From a virus: a DNA stretch of 43,964 nucleotides. Location of the stretch: the IMG/VR virus record IMGVR_UViG_3300017971_000423, positions 1 through 43,964 of that record; one strand, given 5' to 3'. The notes under the pieces are model-generated. The model was given only the letters and a program-made list of their open reading frames with translations. It was not told the DNA's origin and ran no database searches. Shown here in pieces: positions 28,001 through 34,685 of this stretch; position 1 is the stretch's first letter; each line of letters opens with the position of its first letter. The translations under genes and the position numbers were made by a program.

Positions 28001-29774
28001 AGCTCAACAGAAAGCTTTTTTAGAAAAGGCAAACAATATAGTTAATGCGAGAAAGAGAGTTACCCTCTCTTTGGGCGAGATACTAGAGAAATATAATATG
28101 GGTGCAGATGAAATATCCCCAACTGAAATATTAATGAACTATATCTGGAGATACTCTCAAGATATGGCTAACTTAGATATTAGAGATGCTATGGTTGAAG
28201 ACGGCTTAGCTATTAAAAATAAAGGTGCTAAGAAAAAGAAACCTACTAAAAAGCAAAGAGGTGATAGGAAATTTGAATATATTAGCTTAAAAGAAGGTAT
28301 GAAAATATCAGGATTCTCCCAGTATTGGGTAGAAACCAAGGCTCTAGCTACGTTCATGCAGCTTAGAGCTGTTAAAGAACAACAAACTAAATGGGAACGA
28401 ATGTTGTCATGGGCTAAGATGGGAGCATTTTATAATCCTTTCTTTTTACCTATATATGACACTTACCAATCGTTTATGTCAGGGGCATGGCTAAGAAATC
28501 CACTCAAGATGCCTGGTTCTATAGCACTAGGTATCTATCATACTATTAAGAAAGATGATTATTATCTTGAAGCTATGGATGAAGGTCTATTTTCTAAACC
28601 ATTTGATATGCCTTGGGATGATTTTAGGCATAAGATAAAGAGGATGGCAAAGTATGGGCATAAACCGTGGCTCTCAAGACAATTAAATGCAGGGCTATAT
28701 CATGTTAAACAACTATCTAATCCAGCACGACATCCAATAAAAAGCACAAGACAATTTCTAGAATTGTTTTACCAAATGTCCTGGCATAGTGCGTGGTGGG
28801 CAGACTCTGCGATTCGTATGACAACATATACTCAGTTACGTAAAACTGGTATGTCAGCGTCTGAAGCTGCATCTTTAGCAGCTAGATTTCACGGTGACTA
28901 TGCTAGTGTTCCGCCAGCAACGAGAAGAAAGTTGAATAAATTTCTTTTTACTCCTACGTTTAAGATAGCTATGACAAAACTATATGGTGATATAATAACA
29001 GCTCCATTTAAAGTAGCACTCCGAAAAGGTGGTACTAAAGTGGATAGACAATATACTATGGGATTAATAGCATCTACAGCAGCAGTAGTAGGTTTTGATT
29101 ACGTTATGCGTAGTATGGGCTATGAACCTGAAGACGATAAGTGGTATAACTTTGGTAGACGATATACTAAAATTGATGAAAATGATGACGGAAGTCCGAG
29201 AGAGTTTGTATTCACTTGGTCGAACCCTGGTAACTTAATGCAAAGATATTTTCATAGAGCAATAACATCTTATAAAAGAAGTGGTGGCTCTTTACCATTA
29301 ACTATCTATAACACATTGAGGTGGGATATACATCCAGTATGGTCATCTCTTGCGTCAGTTCTAACAAATACAAAACCAGACGGAACTCCTATCTTTTATG
29401 AACATGATGACAAAATAGATAAAGTCTGGAAACCAGCCATGTTTATGCTGAAAAATATTGTTAGGCTATTAGAAGCTCCAGGGGATCTTTTAACTCCAGA
29501 ACCTATAACTAGTCAATCTAAACAAGACCTAGATGGATACCTTAATAGTGTGTTATATGTTCTGACTCAACTAAAGATAACCGCAATTGCATCTATCTAT
29601 ACTAGAAATCCTAAGAACATTAGGTTATACCAAGAGTTTAATGCTAAACTAAATGTATACAGATATAATCAAAAGAAGTACATGGACGAACATGGTGATT
29701 TAAACTTAGAGTGGGAAGAAAATTTCATGGATGATTTAGAAAGATACAGAGAGGAAATGCTAGATGTGGAATAA
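22092..29774 (+). CDS. Giant polyvalent internal virion protein with lytic transglycosylase and metallopeptidase motifs
   Basis: Encodes 2560 residues. Residues 30-130 are a lytic transglycosylase domain of the SLT/goose-lysozyme type, with catalytic Glu54 (QESSWNP), AKGLMQL and ALGAYYAGP motifs, so it likely opens peptidoglycan during DNA entry. Gly/Ala-rich hydrophobic segments lie at about 290-350. A Lys/Glu-rich linker lies at about 530-860. Residues 1036-1090 resemble sigma-70 region 2. HETIH at 1558-1562 with a downstream VEEIATY suggests a zinc metallopeptidase. Near residue 2283 an FLFTPTFKIAM block resembles the large polyvalent protein C-terminal domains (LPD38-like). Such proteins are packaged and ejected. 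Only the transglycosylase assignment is firm. Confidence 0.8.
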   Translation: MKLSELTGTDTAQTETKTPETETYDSNSFDPIIKKASKQYGVPEALLKGMIHQESSWNPRATTPKSSAKGLMQLIDDTAAEMGVEDPFDPVQNIMGGAKYLKQQHDKFGTWGNALGAYYAGPTNYSRIKAGEAESDPELAKLVKDTNLHVSRVAKYAKQYKEQTAPVVKAKAITDIPKFNNIANNPVQPAKVKAELKADVKKPKGQSWWKNMLEMMGGNQKKVAEIAAEQLKGVGVTYQYTDLDMDKSRVWADIMMNKGEVTPENEAKLNELNAQMQRLEDEVAQAPFMADAVGSLLPFVKESMLASGKGGLVGAGIGLTAAAAVEAIVPTVGEGMALAPGLMKLGATAMATNETAQNMLWIEAGSFYEKARAMGMDHEYAKPAAMIYGGGAAGLETMKLKYLGKLIPGSRAVANKIIKNGFVRALDKGMMSRIGKDLVSTTMGEAGVEVSQQFLDNLTMGITEELHDRYKGTDISPDNMAEWAAQVSDGLVETFIKSAAGMGIISIPGVSINVMTEGGKKTVAKQYEEALTPPAKKPPRKKPAKKEELSDAAKRAREAAKAKMKELGLAEETAKKTPEKKETKKKKEEFKLPETKKPEKKEEEAKAPEQMELPLGKEEKAEEKAPKKKQEKPKKEELTIEETEEEEGEAPKEVFKFPEPKDKKKDTKDPETKEDFQELAGKDVKVDALGEEDSTTPADQVQVTVIEGEAKGNTWNIPKKDFADELKKRKDEYAKSNKGKKELSPREKAYATGKEETEEQGKSEGIEEKAKGTGAKKETQLPKRTTEELKAEELEKERRKEVYKTLKAEFPTATEEQLQAMTDSSMERYEIGKKRTKTYQGKTELDIEEKETETQVKETAKDVKSQLAEFEKEHGIKEPPVKIKALRQLNVPGIVVDGKTYRGRALNTTDIRTNKFIEQFMTSIQEAKELAKADGKDPKNAQMVFIVDGKPVDARNAATQIGLQAKVDAVKEAKELARIESEAKALEKELANREKDQKALKNTRKPTDADKLIFKGVEKALRNSAAKQKNSPLGRGIPFEDIYNSVVAKVWERLLKLPKAQVLDSKNHASIAALLRTTGKHLAKNIVKEFYGKRADVIKKVEKGEKVSMDEYKEAGLSDTMDHINNILNAEDKGFVRDSKKKKARSNATIMMTINERAEAARFDLDYIQRKIWRLEREIKAAKTQDRKNELAVKLVELKNEYKDEEPNVKRLETMAGAAPSAVKKLTDKELLAAKAQEKKAAEAQRKRAIENAKNRTVVSKEGFGTVPLDKEDIPRTKNAQYYAERAAEETARLEKKGFVAPRLPKVEQKQEKAAETTPGKKFVPTHSDKLKAEKEKAEKIKSKRAEKNAKTLSNPADIIDAKNKLKDIPQDMFIATDRINGKTIIGTWEQVADLDKRSWEVKSADQAKLEIISKEQPKGVITTTLNAQRKQPQFVILTNPDTKPSKIIKADKMMDNFWKWVQKQPLFDFVQNMLNQGTYLHFIDGAENLEQLPYWDKLNVFRKAQYKEMFNSANEDRAGALHCVSELIDGKLIDHIVIDMSASEIATTEQMYGTVVHETIHSAISYFRRWASPLQVKQFNNALSNLWHQNKHQWKDAVAAYAKDLRSVDRNARANWLEKKWGPVVRDAIENNVEEIATYTLSDVHIANVLARMVDVTERQAPPLKGKNYIRSVWDKMVDIVRQHIIMGGRKMLMTNQYNLLSSLKKVMNEFVFVDGTYDYQLMQKRAVTTAKGFKITPDTTMGLLLLKSQRVAKESEIATAPLAPGEKPTATDRKNYFKFVLDKTTGAVTSLRDWLDIESPWKAMGAYKTGSVLKRYYSKKTKYEEMGVKKVQAIIDKYKETTGGFNEAEFLDVLLAEESPRLTKRWSPMKRAKLDPIRAEFRKFFDDMEQIYKDRGVHWDWKKRRLMELEQKVLEATDFDKRNKWLRQLNTLRASNYVHIPVKLIVQDLLNNKESMLKKTRKNKPAALAQQKAFLEKANNIVNARKRVTLSLGEILEKYNMGADEISPTEILMNYIWRYSQDMANLDIRDAMVEDGLAIKNKGAKKKKPTKKQRGDRKFEYISLKEGMKISGFSQYWVETKALATFMQLRAVKEQQTKWERMLSWAKMGAFYNPFFLPIYDTYQSFMSGAWLRNPLKMPGSIALGIYHTIKKDDYYLEAMDEGLFSKPFDMPWDDFRHKIKRMAKYGHKPWLSRQLNAGLYHVKQLSNPARHPIKSTRQFLELFYQMSWHSAWWADSAIRMTTYTQLRKTGMSASEAASLAARFHGDYASVPPATRRKLNKFLFTPTFKIAMTKLYGDIITAPFKVALRKGGTKVDRQYTMGLIASTAAVVGFDYVMRSMGYEPEDDKWYNFGRRYTKIDENDDGSPREFVFTWSNPGNLMQRYFHRAITSYKRSGGSLPLTIYNTLRWDIHPVWSSLASVLTNTKPDGTPIFYEHDDKIDKVWKPAMFMLKNIVRLLEAPGDLLTPEPITSQSKQDLDGYLNSVLYVLTQLKITAIASIYTRNPKNIRLYQEFNAKLNVYRYNQKKYMDEHGDLNLEWEENFMDDLERYREEMLDVE

Positions 29775-29988
29775 AATATGGCCCGTTATTGTCGGCGTTG
29801 TCTTGAGTGGCATGATAGGATGGGGGGCCTGGGCAACCGTAAGTATCACCACAAAAACGCCAAGACCAGTGTTTGACGAGCATTGCAAAGCATCTGACCA
29901 ACGCTTTGAACGTATGCAGAATCGAATAGAAGACAAGTTAGATAAGATACAAGATAGATTAGGAGAGCATCATGGGGAAGATAATTAA
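29764..29988 (+). CDS. Small membrane protein, holin- or spanin-like
   Basis: Encodes 74 residues. One N-terminal transmembrane segment (about 5-27, Trp and Val-rich) is followed by a charged coiled coil (about 40-70, RIEDKLDKIQDRL). This N-in, C-out layout fits an inner-membrane spanin or a one-segment holin-like protein. It begins within the last 11 bases of the giant gene and is followed by a lipoprotein gene, which would suit an i-spanin/o-spanin pair. Identity is uncertain because it is short. Confidence 0.45.
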   Translation: MWNKIWPVIVGVVLSGMIGWGAWATVSITTKTPRPVFDEHCKASDQRFERMQNRIEDKLDKIQDRLGEHHGEDN

Positions 29989-29999
29989 CAGGAGGGATT

Positions 30000-30533
30000 A
30001 TGATTAAAAAAGCGATCGCACTTATTGTTATGGGCTTTATGTTGGTGGCTGGAGCGGGCTGTGCCACCTTGGGTAATGGCAAGCTGGATATTCCTGGTCT
30101 AGAACAGGCAACTCCAGAAGATGTGTATGCCTCTGGTCGTTTGCTAGGCATTACCGTGCAGAAAAAAGGCAATGCTCAGCTGACTGAGGACGCACTGTAC
30201 ACGATTAACAGAGTCATGGAGGCAACTCCAGAAAGTATTAAACGTATTTTAACCGAAGAGGTCATGCTGTTTATCAGTGACTATTTCGCACCTGGAAGCT
30301 ATGAGGTACTCATGCTGATGGAACTAGGTAGGCAGTTTGGTATCACAGACATCGACGCAGTTGACGACAACTTGCAGTCTATTGACCTGTGCTTAGTCAA
30401 ATCGTTTGCGCTAGGCGTTAAGCATGGTATTATGTTGGCTATGGGAACACCTGAACCTTATAAGACAGACTTCAGTGACGTCTGCCCTGTCGATCCTGTT
30501 CCAGTTCAACCGCTGGAGGATCAGGTTAGATGA
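30000..30533 (+). CDS. Predicted lipoprotein
   Basis: Encodes 177 residues. The N-terminus is a signal peptide (KK, then a hydrophobic core) with a lipobox-like LVAGAGC placing the lipidated Cys at 21; the residue at -3 is Gly rather than Leu, so it is imperfect. The mature part is acidic and helical with two Cys near the end. A GGAGGG site precedes the ATG. It could be an outer membrane component of lysis or a superinfection factor; no family was recognised. Confidence 0.55.
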   Translation: MIKKAIALIVMGFMLVAGAGCATLGNGKLDIPGLEQATPEDVYASGRLLGITVQKKGNAQLTEDALYTINRVMEATPESIKRILTEEVMLFISDYFAPGSYEVLMLMELGRQFGITDIDAVDDNLQSIDLCLVKSFALGVKHGIMLAMGTPEPYKTDFSDVCPVDPVPVQPLEDQVR

Positions 30534-30943
30534 AAATCGATCCAATAAAGTATAAGAAGGGCTATAAGTATCAACTTGAGGACGACTTCAAGGCATCTCT
30601 AAACTTTGAATGTCCTGATGTGGAGTCAGATTACATTAGGATTAAAGATAATGTGCTGTATATCAAGAAGGGATACGCTTGGGATGGTTGCAGTGGGCCT
30701 ACTATTGACAGTATAAAGAGCATGAGGGCTAGCCTAGTACACGATGCTCTATATCAGTTGATAAGATACTCATTGATACCAGCTAAGTTTCGTCTGCTGG
30801 CTGACTTATTATTTTATGTGATCTTAAAGCTCGATCGGTTCAATCCGATGAGAGCGTGGTATTATTACCAAGCTGTTAAGAACTTTGCTTGCAAGGCTGC
30901 AAGTCCTTCTCACAAGAAGAAAGTTATAACAGCACCAAAATGA
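30530..30943 (+). CDS. DUF1353 family protein
   Basis: Encodes 137 residues with the DUF1353 signature: KKGYAWDGCSGP around residue 45, then SLVHDALYQL around residue 68. This family is frequent in phage genomes near lysis and tail genes and its function is not settled. It overlaps the lipoprotein stop by 4 bases (ATGA). It is the last + strand gene before the convergent boundary. Confidence 0.75.
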   Translation: MKIDPIKYKKGYKYQLEDDFKASLNFECPDVESDYIRIKDNVLYIKKGYAWDGCSGPTIDSIKSMRASLVHDALYQLIRYSLIPAKFRLLADLLFYVILKLDRFNPMRAWYYYQAVKNFACKAASPSHKKKVITAPK

Positions 30944-30945
30944 TA

Positions 30946-30966
30946 AGGGGAGTGGCTAGCTCCCCT
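30946..30966 (+). terminator. Stem-loop at the convergent gene boundary (probable terminator)
   Basis: AGGGGAG (30946-30952) pairs perfectly with CTCCCCT (30960-30966) around a 7-base loop, beginning 3 bases after the last late gene. There is no U-tract, so termination strength is uncertain. The placement between converging operons supports a bidirectional terminator role. Confidence 0.55.
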
Positions 30967-30974
30967 CTTAGGAG

Positions 30975-30993
30975 AATCCGTAGGCTACGGATT
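30975..30993. terminator. Second stem-loop at the convergent boundary
   Basis: AATCCGTAG (30975-30983) and CTACGGATT (30985-30993) are perfect inverted repeats around one base. The right arm overlaps the stop codon of the - strand HAD gene. No U-tract is present; it may terminate - strand transcripts or protect their 3' end. Confidence 0.45.
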
Positions 30994-31567
30994 AGGCTGT
31001 TAAATAAGGTATCATATCATTCAACTTGTTGACCCTTATCGCATTTTGCGGTAGGGGTCTTCTATTATAGGGCCAATCTAAACAGAAGACTGTGTCCAGA
31101 GTTTTAGCCAGATCACACACTGTCTTATATCGATCGTCAATGAAGTGTGTCACTCCCAAATCTTCACAAACCCTACGTTTTTCCAGATGATTTTCAACCA
31201 AATACAGACTAAATGGCAGCCCCCTAAACCATTTCTCCCACCATTTCTCAGTTACATTTATTGTTGATTGGTGTCTTGCTGAGATGATCGTAATCGGAAC
31301 AGGGTTATCAAATAGAGATGCATAGTTATGAGCAAAGGTTATCGCATCTCTTACAGGCAGCATATACTGTTGATAATTTAGTATAGCCCGGGCGGTTTCC
31401 GTTCCAACATCACATGCCTCTTTGAGCTGATCACCATTCTCATACCCAAAAGAGGTTTTAGTTTCCACATTACCCACATCAATGTCAAACCTATCCAACA
31501 TATGCTTAGCCAACCAAGGATAACTCATGCATAAAACACCATCAAAATCAAGTGCTAATTTCTTCAT
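30992..31567 (-). CDS. HAD-family phosphatase, probable 5'(3')-deoxyribonucleotidase
   Basis: Encodes 191 residues with HAD motifs: D7-F-D9-G-V-L (nucleophile and acid/base Asp), TIISAR (motif II Ser), and EKRRVC followed by FIDDR (motif III Lys and motif IV Asp pair). The size and motif spacing suit NT5C-like nucleotidases, which dephosphorylate nucleoside monophosphates. It overlaps the upstream dATP/dGTP diphosphohydrolase-like gene by 20 bases, so both are probably coupled in one nucleotide-pool pathway. An AGGAGGA site precedes the ATG. Substrate is inferred. Confidence 0.75.
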   Translation of the reverse strand: MKKLALDFDGVLCMSYPWLAKHMLDRFDIDVGNVETKTSFGYENGDQLKEACDVGTETARAILNYQQYMLPVRDAITFAHNYASLFDNPVPITIISARHQSTINVTEKWWEKWFRGLPFSLYLVENHLEKRRVCEDLGVTHFIDDRYKTVCDLAKTLDTVFCLDWPYNRRPLPQNAIRVNKLNDMIPYLTA

Positions 31568-32090
31568 CTAGTTCCTCCTCTATTCTAGTATTAGGTTTCC
31601 AGACAGGCCTATCGTCAAGAGCGTGTCTCCCTTCCGTTATAAACTGGAGCAAGAACAAAGCACAGCAAGCTGCATGAGCTACATGGGACAGCCCTGACTC
31701 TGGATCTTTATCCTTTCTTCTCCAGAATTTCCATAGGTGCGTGATAGCTGCCCTAAAAAGTCTGGAATAGTTAATGCCCTCATACCAGTTCCAGGCATCA
31801 TATTTTTTAGCGCCAAAGGCTAATACTCTAGCCACCTCGAAGAGAGCATCAGGTGGTATAAGATGTACAGGTACTTTCGTTGTGTCAAACTTCTTTCCCT
31901 GTGGTGGAGCTTCATCCCAGTAATCATCATCATGTGTTGATAACTCTTCTATAACAGGAAGCTTTTTCCTAATCTCCTCCTTCCACTCTGTTAATGCACG
32001 GTCATTTGCCTCTCTCCATCTTTCCCATTCTTCTGGTGTCTGTGGATTAATCTTCCAATCGTCTATTTCTGTGTCATCATCGTGATGCAT
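31548..32090 (-). CDS. dATP/dGTP diphosphohydrolase-like protein
   Basis: Encodes 180 residues. After an acidic N-terminal extension (1-60), residues about 66-150 match the dATP/dGTP diphosphohydrolase N-terminal domain seen in many phages: KFDTTKVPVHLIPPDAL, then VLAFGAKKYDAWNW, FRAAITHLWKFW and a SGLSHVAHAACCALFLL segment. The His and Glu/Asp residues there are the likely metal-binding site. Such enzymes trim purine dNTPs, and some belong to modified-base phage pathways. It starts after an AGGAGGAA site and overlaps both neighbours. Confidence 0.75.
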   Translation of the reverse strand: MHHDDDTEIDDWKINPQTPEEWERWREANDRALTEWKEEIRKKLPVIEELSTHDDDYWDEAPPQGKKFDTTKVPVHLIPPDALFEVARVLAFGAKKYDAWNWYEGINYSRLFRAAITHLWKFWRRKDKDPESGLSHVAHAACCALFLLQFITEGRHALDDRPVWKPNTRIEEELDEEIST

Positions 32091-32260
32091 ATTGTTTTCC
32101 TCCTCTTCTCTGCCATTGCTTCATCAAATAGTGCTTTCTGAAATAGTTTACAACTCTTCTTACATTTCTTTAAATCAATTCGCCTCATGCATATTGGGGT
32201 ACAGGTCTTAAACACGTTGCCTTTACCTGATGCTGTGTCTCCACAATAGAACCACATCAT
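32063..32260 (-). CDS. Small Cys-rich protein
   Basis: Encodes 65 residues with five Cys in the first 37 residues (CTPIC and CKKSC pairs) and a basic C-terminus. The pattern suggests a zinc knuckle. It starts by ATGATG overlap on the upstream gene stop and has no strong ribosome site, so it depends on coupling. Part of a set of small Cys proteins in this - strand region; function unknown. Confidence 0.5.
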   Translation of the reverse strand: MMWFYCGDTASGKGNVFKTCTPICMRRIDLKKCKKSCKLFQKALFDEAMAEKRRKTICITMMTQK

Positions 32261-32481
32261 ATCGTGTACCCATTCTTTACAGATAGATTAAATTTAGCTA
32301 GCAGAAGTCCTGTAGCCATGGGCGAACTGTCATTAACTATTTCATAGAACTTGAAACCCTGTTTGATTGGTACTTTCTTGGCGCAAACGTATCTATTCAG
32401 GTCTGTATTAAACTTGGGCCACCTCTTACACCCCCTCTTAGAACACATCTCACATAGCCTATACTTATTATCATATCTCAT
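32257..32481 (-). CDS. Small Cys-cluster protein
   Basis: Encodes 74 residues. CxxC and two further Cys (LCEMCSKRGC, then C33) form a likely zinc site in the N-terminal half. The C-terminal half is amphipathic. An AGGGGAG site lies within the end of the upstream gene, giving an 11-base overlap. Possibly a nucleic-acid or protein-binding knuckle; no family was recognised. Confidence 0.55.
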   Translation of the reverse strand: MRYDNKYRLCEMCSKRGCKRWPKFNTDLNRYVCAKKVPIKQGFKFYEIVNDSSPMATGLLLAKFNLSVKNGYTI

Positions 32482-32695
32482 ATTCTCCCCTTTCTACTAC
32501 GATCCATCCGACTCTCTGAGTTTCATTCAGCGCTTGGTGTATGACACCCCCAGTGAAAACGTCACGGTCGAAGGGAGAATTGACGGCTCCCACAATCCTC
32601 CCTGTCGCCTGACACCATACTAGAGTTACTAACTTATCCTCTGGAGTCTTTAGGTTTACGTAGAAATAATTATGAATTCTAGAAACAGTTCCCAT
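32471..32695 (-). CDS. Small protein of unknown function
   Basis: Encodes 74 residues, beta-rich (a YFYVNL strand, LVTLVWC, VGAVNSPF), one Cys and no signal peptide. It starts in the TAATG overlap with the upstream exported-protein gene and has no clear ribosome site of its own. Could be a small beta-barrel; no family was recognised. Confidence 0.55.
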   Translation of the reverse strand: MGTVSRIHNYFYVNLKTPEDKLVTLVWCQATGRIVGAVNSPFDRDVFTGGVIHQALNETQRVGWIVVERGEYEI

Positions 32696-33081
32696 TACGG
32701 AGCATCTTGTCTAACATGGTACGATGAGGGCGCTGACCTCGCATTAGGTATTCTCATTCTAAAGTTAGAATAGTTACTCCAACGAGTTACAGTAGTGCTG
32801 ACCTGGGTGTTCTGGTCTACGACTTCGTAATCCACACCAGCAGCTGCCCTACCCTCAAACCATCCTGTGCCATACAGCCAAAGGTCTAGGTCATATAACA
32901 ATGAACCATCGGCCTGTGCCTCTATCGGGATAGTCATTTCATAAGCACCATCGCCATCAGTATCAAACTCTAACTGATAACTATCAACCCCACCTTGCGG
33001 ATCACATGCCAAGTAAGGTGCAGCCCACACGGGTAACGCTAACAACAACGACATCACAACGCTCATTAATAATGTTTTCAT
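32695..33081 (-). CDS. Exported protein with DxDGDG loop
   Basis: Encodes 128 residues. The signal peptide is clear: a Lys followed by a hydrophobic core and a VWAAP cleavage region near residue 20. The mature domain is beta-rich and contains DTDGDGAYE (about residue 40), a calcium-binding EF-hand-like loop also present, as DWDGDGKAD, in the gene at 33619-34230. A GGAGGG site precedes the ATG. A periplasmic or envelope role, such as exclusion of other phages, is possible. Confidence 0.6.
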   Translation of the reverse strand: MKTLLMSVVMSLLLALPVWAAPYLACDPQGGVDSYQLEFDTDGDGAYEMTIPIEAQADGSLLYDLDLWLYGTGWFEGRAAAGVDYEVVDQNTQVSTTVTRWSNYSNFRMRIPNARSAPSSYHVRQDAP

Positions 33082-33090
33082 AATCCCTCC

Positions 33091-33270
33091 TTATAAGTCA
33101 CCTGATAATACAGGTGCTAAAAATGCTAAAAGTAAACCAATTAGAATACAAGCAACGGTAGCCTTTAAAGATATTAAACTAAATACCCATAGCATTATGC
33201 CACCAAATGCAATTAATAATGCTATTACCATTACTAATACGAGTACATCCACTTCTATGAGTAAGTCCAT
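33091..33270 (-). CDS. Probable holin, two transmembrane segments
   Basis: Encodes 59 residues from the ATG at 33270, chosen for its GGGGG site and because it overlaps the endolysin gene by 16 bases. Two long hydrophobic segments (about 9-33 and 38-56) with short flanks are the layout of class II holins, which make the membrane pore that releases endolysin. Its direct coupling to the M15 peptidase gene makes this reading strong, though holins have no diagnostic sequence motif. Confidence 0.62.
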   Translation of the reverse strand: MDLLIEVDVLVLVMVIALLIAFGGIMLWVFSLISLKATVACILIGLLLAFLAPVLSGDL

Positions 33271-33629
33271 ATTACCCCCTGCGGTAGTCTCCAATCTATG
33301 TCAATATGTAAGAAGTTACTACCTATTCCTATTCGTTTTATTTCCGATGCGATCAGGTAGTCAACCATCCAGAATCTCGTGGCACTATCAGGACAATGCA
33401 AGTCTGCTGCCATCCCTCTCATGTGCGCTGACTGCATGCTGCCTCCGATCGTAGTATTATAACTCGGGCATCTATAACCGCTGTTTATAATAATTGGATA
33501 CCCATAATCACCTCGCATCATGTCTAAGAAATCAATCAACTCATGATCCATCTTGTCGTAATGCCTACCACATCCACAGGGGCAGGCGAATTCATCTAGC
33601 TTAAAGTATTTCCATTTATCAATTGTCAC
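33255..33629 (-). CDS. Endolysin, M15-type peptidase
   Basis: Encodes 124 residues from the GTG at 33629, preceded by GAGGAGGTGG; an upstream in-frame start would extend into the previous gene. The zinc ligands of the M15 fold are visible: H69 and D76 in SAHMRGMAAD, and H108 in LHID. NSGYRCPSYN precedes the first. An N-terminal FACPCGCG segment is a common extra in phage members of this family. These enzymes cleave peptidoglycan stem peptides, including the D-Ala-D-Ala or L-Ala-D-Glu bond. It overlaps the holin-like gene. Confidence 0.82.
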   Translation of the reverse strand: MTIDKWKYFKLDEFACPCGCGRHYDKMDHELIDFLDMMRGDYGYPIIINSGYRCPSYNTTIGGSMQSAHMRGMAADLHCPDSATRFWMVDYLIASEIKRIGIGSNFLHIDIDWRLPQGVIWTYS

Positions 33630-34230
33630 ACAGCACCACCTCCTCAAAATCTTTATCAAATATAATAGTAACATAGTCTATAATACGATTGTCTCTTGGA
33701 TTGTATAGTGTAATACCTAATGTACCATGTCTGATACGTGGTATCTGGACATTAGCATGGTATAAAGTTAACTCCCTAAGTATCTCATAGGTTTTATTAT
33801 CCATGTCAATCCATGCAACACCTACTTTCAATCCCTCCTGCCAGCAACTACCAACCTTAATACCTAGAAGTCCTGTTCGGTAGTAACCTTCGGCTTTATT
33901 GTAGCAAGTACCATCCTCGTTAGCGGGCCATGTAGATATGATGTGAGTTACCATCTCGTCAGGATGGTCAGGCCCAGTTGCTAGAATTAACTTCACGCAT
34001 GTATCAGCCTTCCCATCTCCGTCCCAATCCTCAATGGATACCCTAACTCCTAGTCCTAAGCTGGCAACTCCGATGCAATGTTTATGCCCTCGGTGTGTAC
34101 CATGTACTAGATCTACAGGTTCAGGACTTAGCCCAAAGGCTTTGCCTGTGCATGTGGATGTAAATGAGGCTGCACCCACTATTAAAAATATTAAAAATGC
34201 GAATAATATATAAGTTAAACGTTTGTTCAT
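33619..34230 (-). CDS. Exported protein with DxDGDG calcium-like loop
   Basis: Encodes 203 residues. An N-terminal hydrophobic segment (about 6-24) acts as signal or anchor, followed by a Cys-containing mature part with two to four probable disulfide Cys. DWDGDGKAD (about residue 68-76) matches the Ca-binding loop of EF-hand or dockerin repeats. The start overlaps the resolvase stop (ATGA), and a GAGGAGG site is upstream. Envelope location is inferred, function unknown. Confidence 0.6.
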   Translation of the reverse strand: MNKRLTYILFAFLIFLIVGAASFTSTCTGKAFGLSPEPVDLVHGTHRGHKHCIGVASLGLGVRVSIEDWDGDGKADTCVKLILATGPDHPDEMVTHIISTWPANEDGTCYNKAEGYYRTGLLGIKVGSCWQEGLKVGVAWIDMDNKTYEILRELTLYHANVQIPRIRHGTLGITLYNPRDNRIIDYVTIIFDKDFEEVVLCDN

Positions 34231-34685
34231 TTACCTACCTCCTCTAACCATGCCTGCTCAATGAGCTGCTCAGTCCATTTAAAATTCTTTTGCTCAGCCC
34301 ATTTGTCATAGGTCGTAGGGCTTCCCTTACGTATCTTATTCGCTATCCTCTCAAACACCAACCTCAAATCATACTGAGGATTACACTTACGAACCGCCAA
34401 GAGCTTTCGCCTGATCTCATTAGTCATCTTGCCCTTGTACTCTATGTACATGTTATGTTCAGGTAGCCAGAAATCTGGTGTATATTTCTGTGGCTCATAC
34501 TGGTACACCCAGGTCTCGGGTTCGTACTTCCAAACAATTCCCTTTTGTGTTAGGTCAGCAGCGAACCTGACCTCACCCATGGACTTCATTCCACACTCCT
34601 TTGCCATGCTCTTAGCTGTTCGGGAATTCCTCTGCTTCGGGTTCAGCTTCTCCCACGCCCTCCATACTGTTATTGGTTTTTTCAT
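34227..34685 (-). CDS. Holliday junction resolvase, T7 endonuclease I type
   Basis: Encodes 152 residues from the ATG at 34685 (GGAGGTGG upstream), close to the 149 of the T7 enzyme. The catalytic set is present: E38 (SMGEVRF), D71 (TPDFWLP), E82 and K84 (IEYKGK). Downstream KGSPTTYDKWAE also matches the family. Such enzymes resolve four-way junctions and branched DNA before packaging, in dimer form. Longer in-frame starts exist but lie inside the upstream gene without a better ribosome site. Confidence 0.85.
   Translation of the reverse strand: MKKPITVWRAWEKLNPKQRNSRTAKSMAKECGMKSMGEVRFAADLTQKGIVWKYEPETWVYQYEPQKYTPDFWLPEHNMYIEYKGKMTNEIRRKLLAVRKCNPQYDLRLVFERIANKIRKGSPTTYDKWAEQKNFKWTEQLIEQAWLEEVGK

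Noticed and set aside
22092-29774. N4-type virion RNA polymerase within the giant protein
   Set aside because: I found no T7/N4-type polymerase motifs in it. The recognisable parts are transglycosylase, metallopeptidase-like and polyvalent-type domains.
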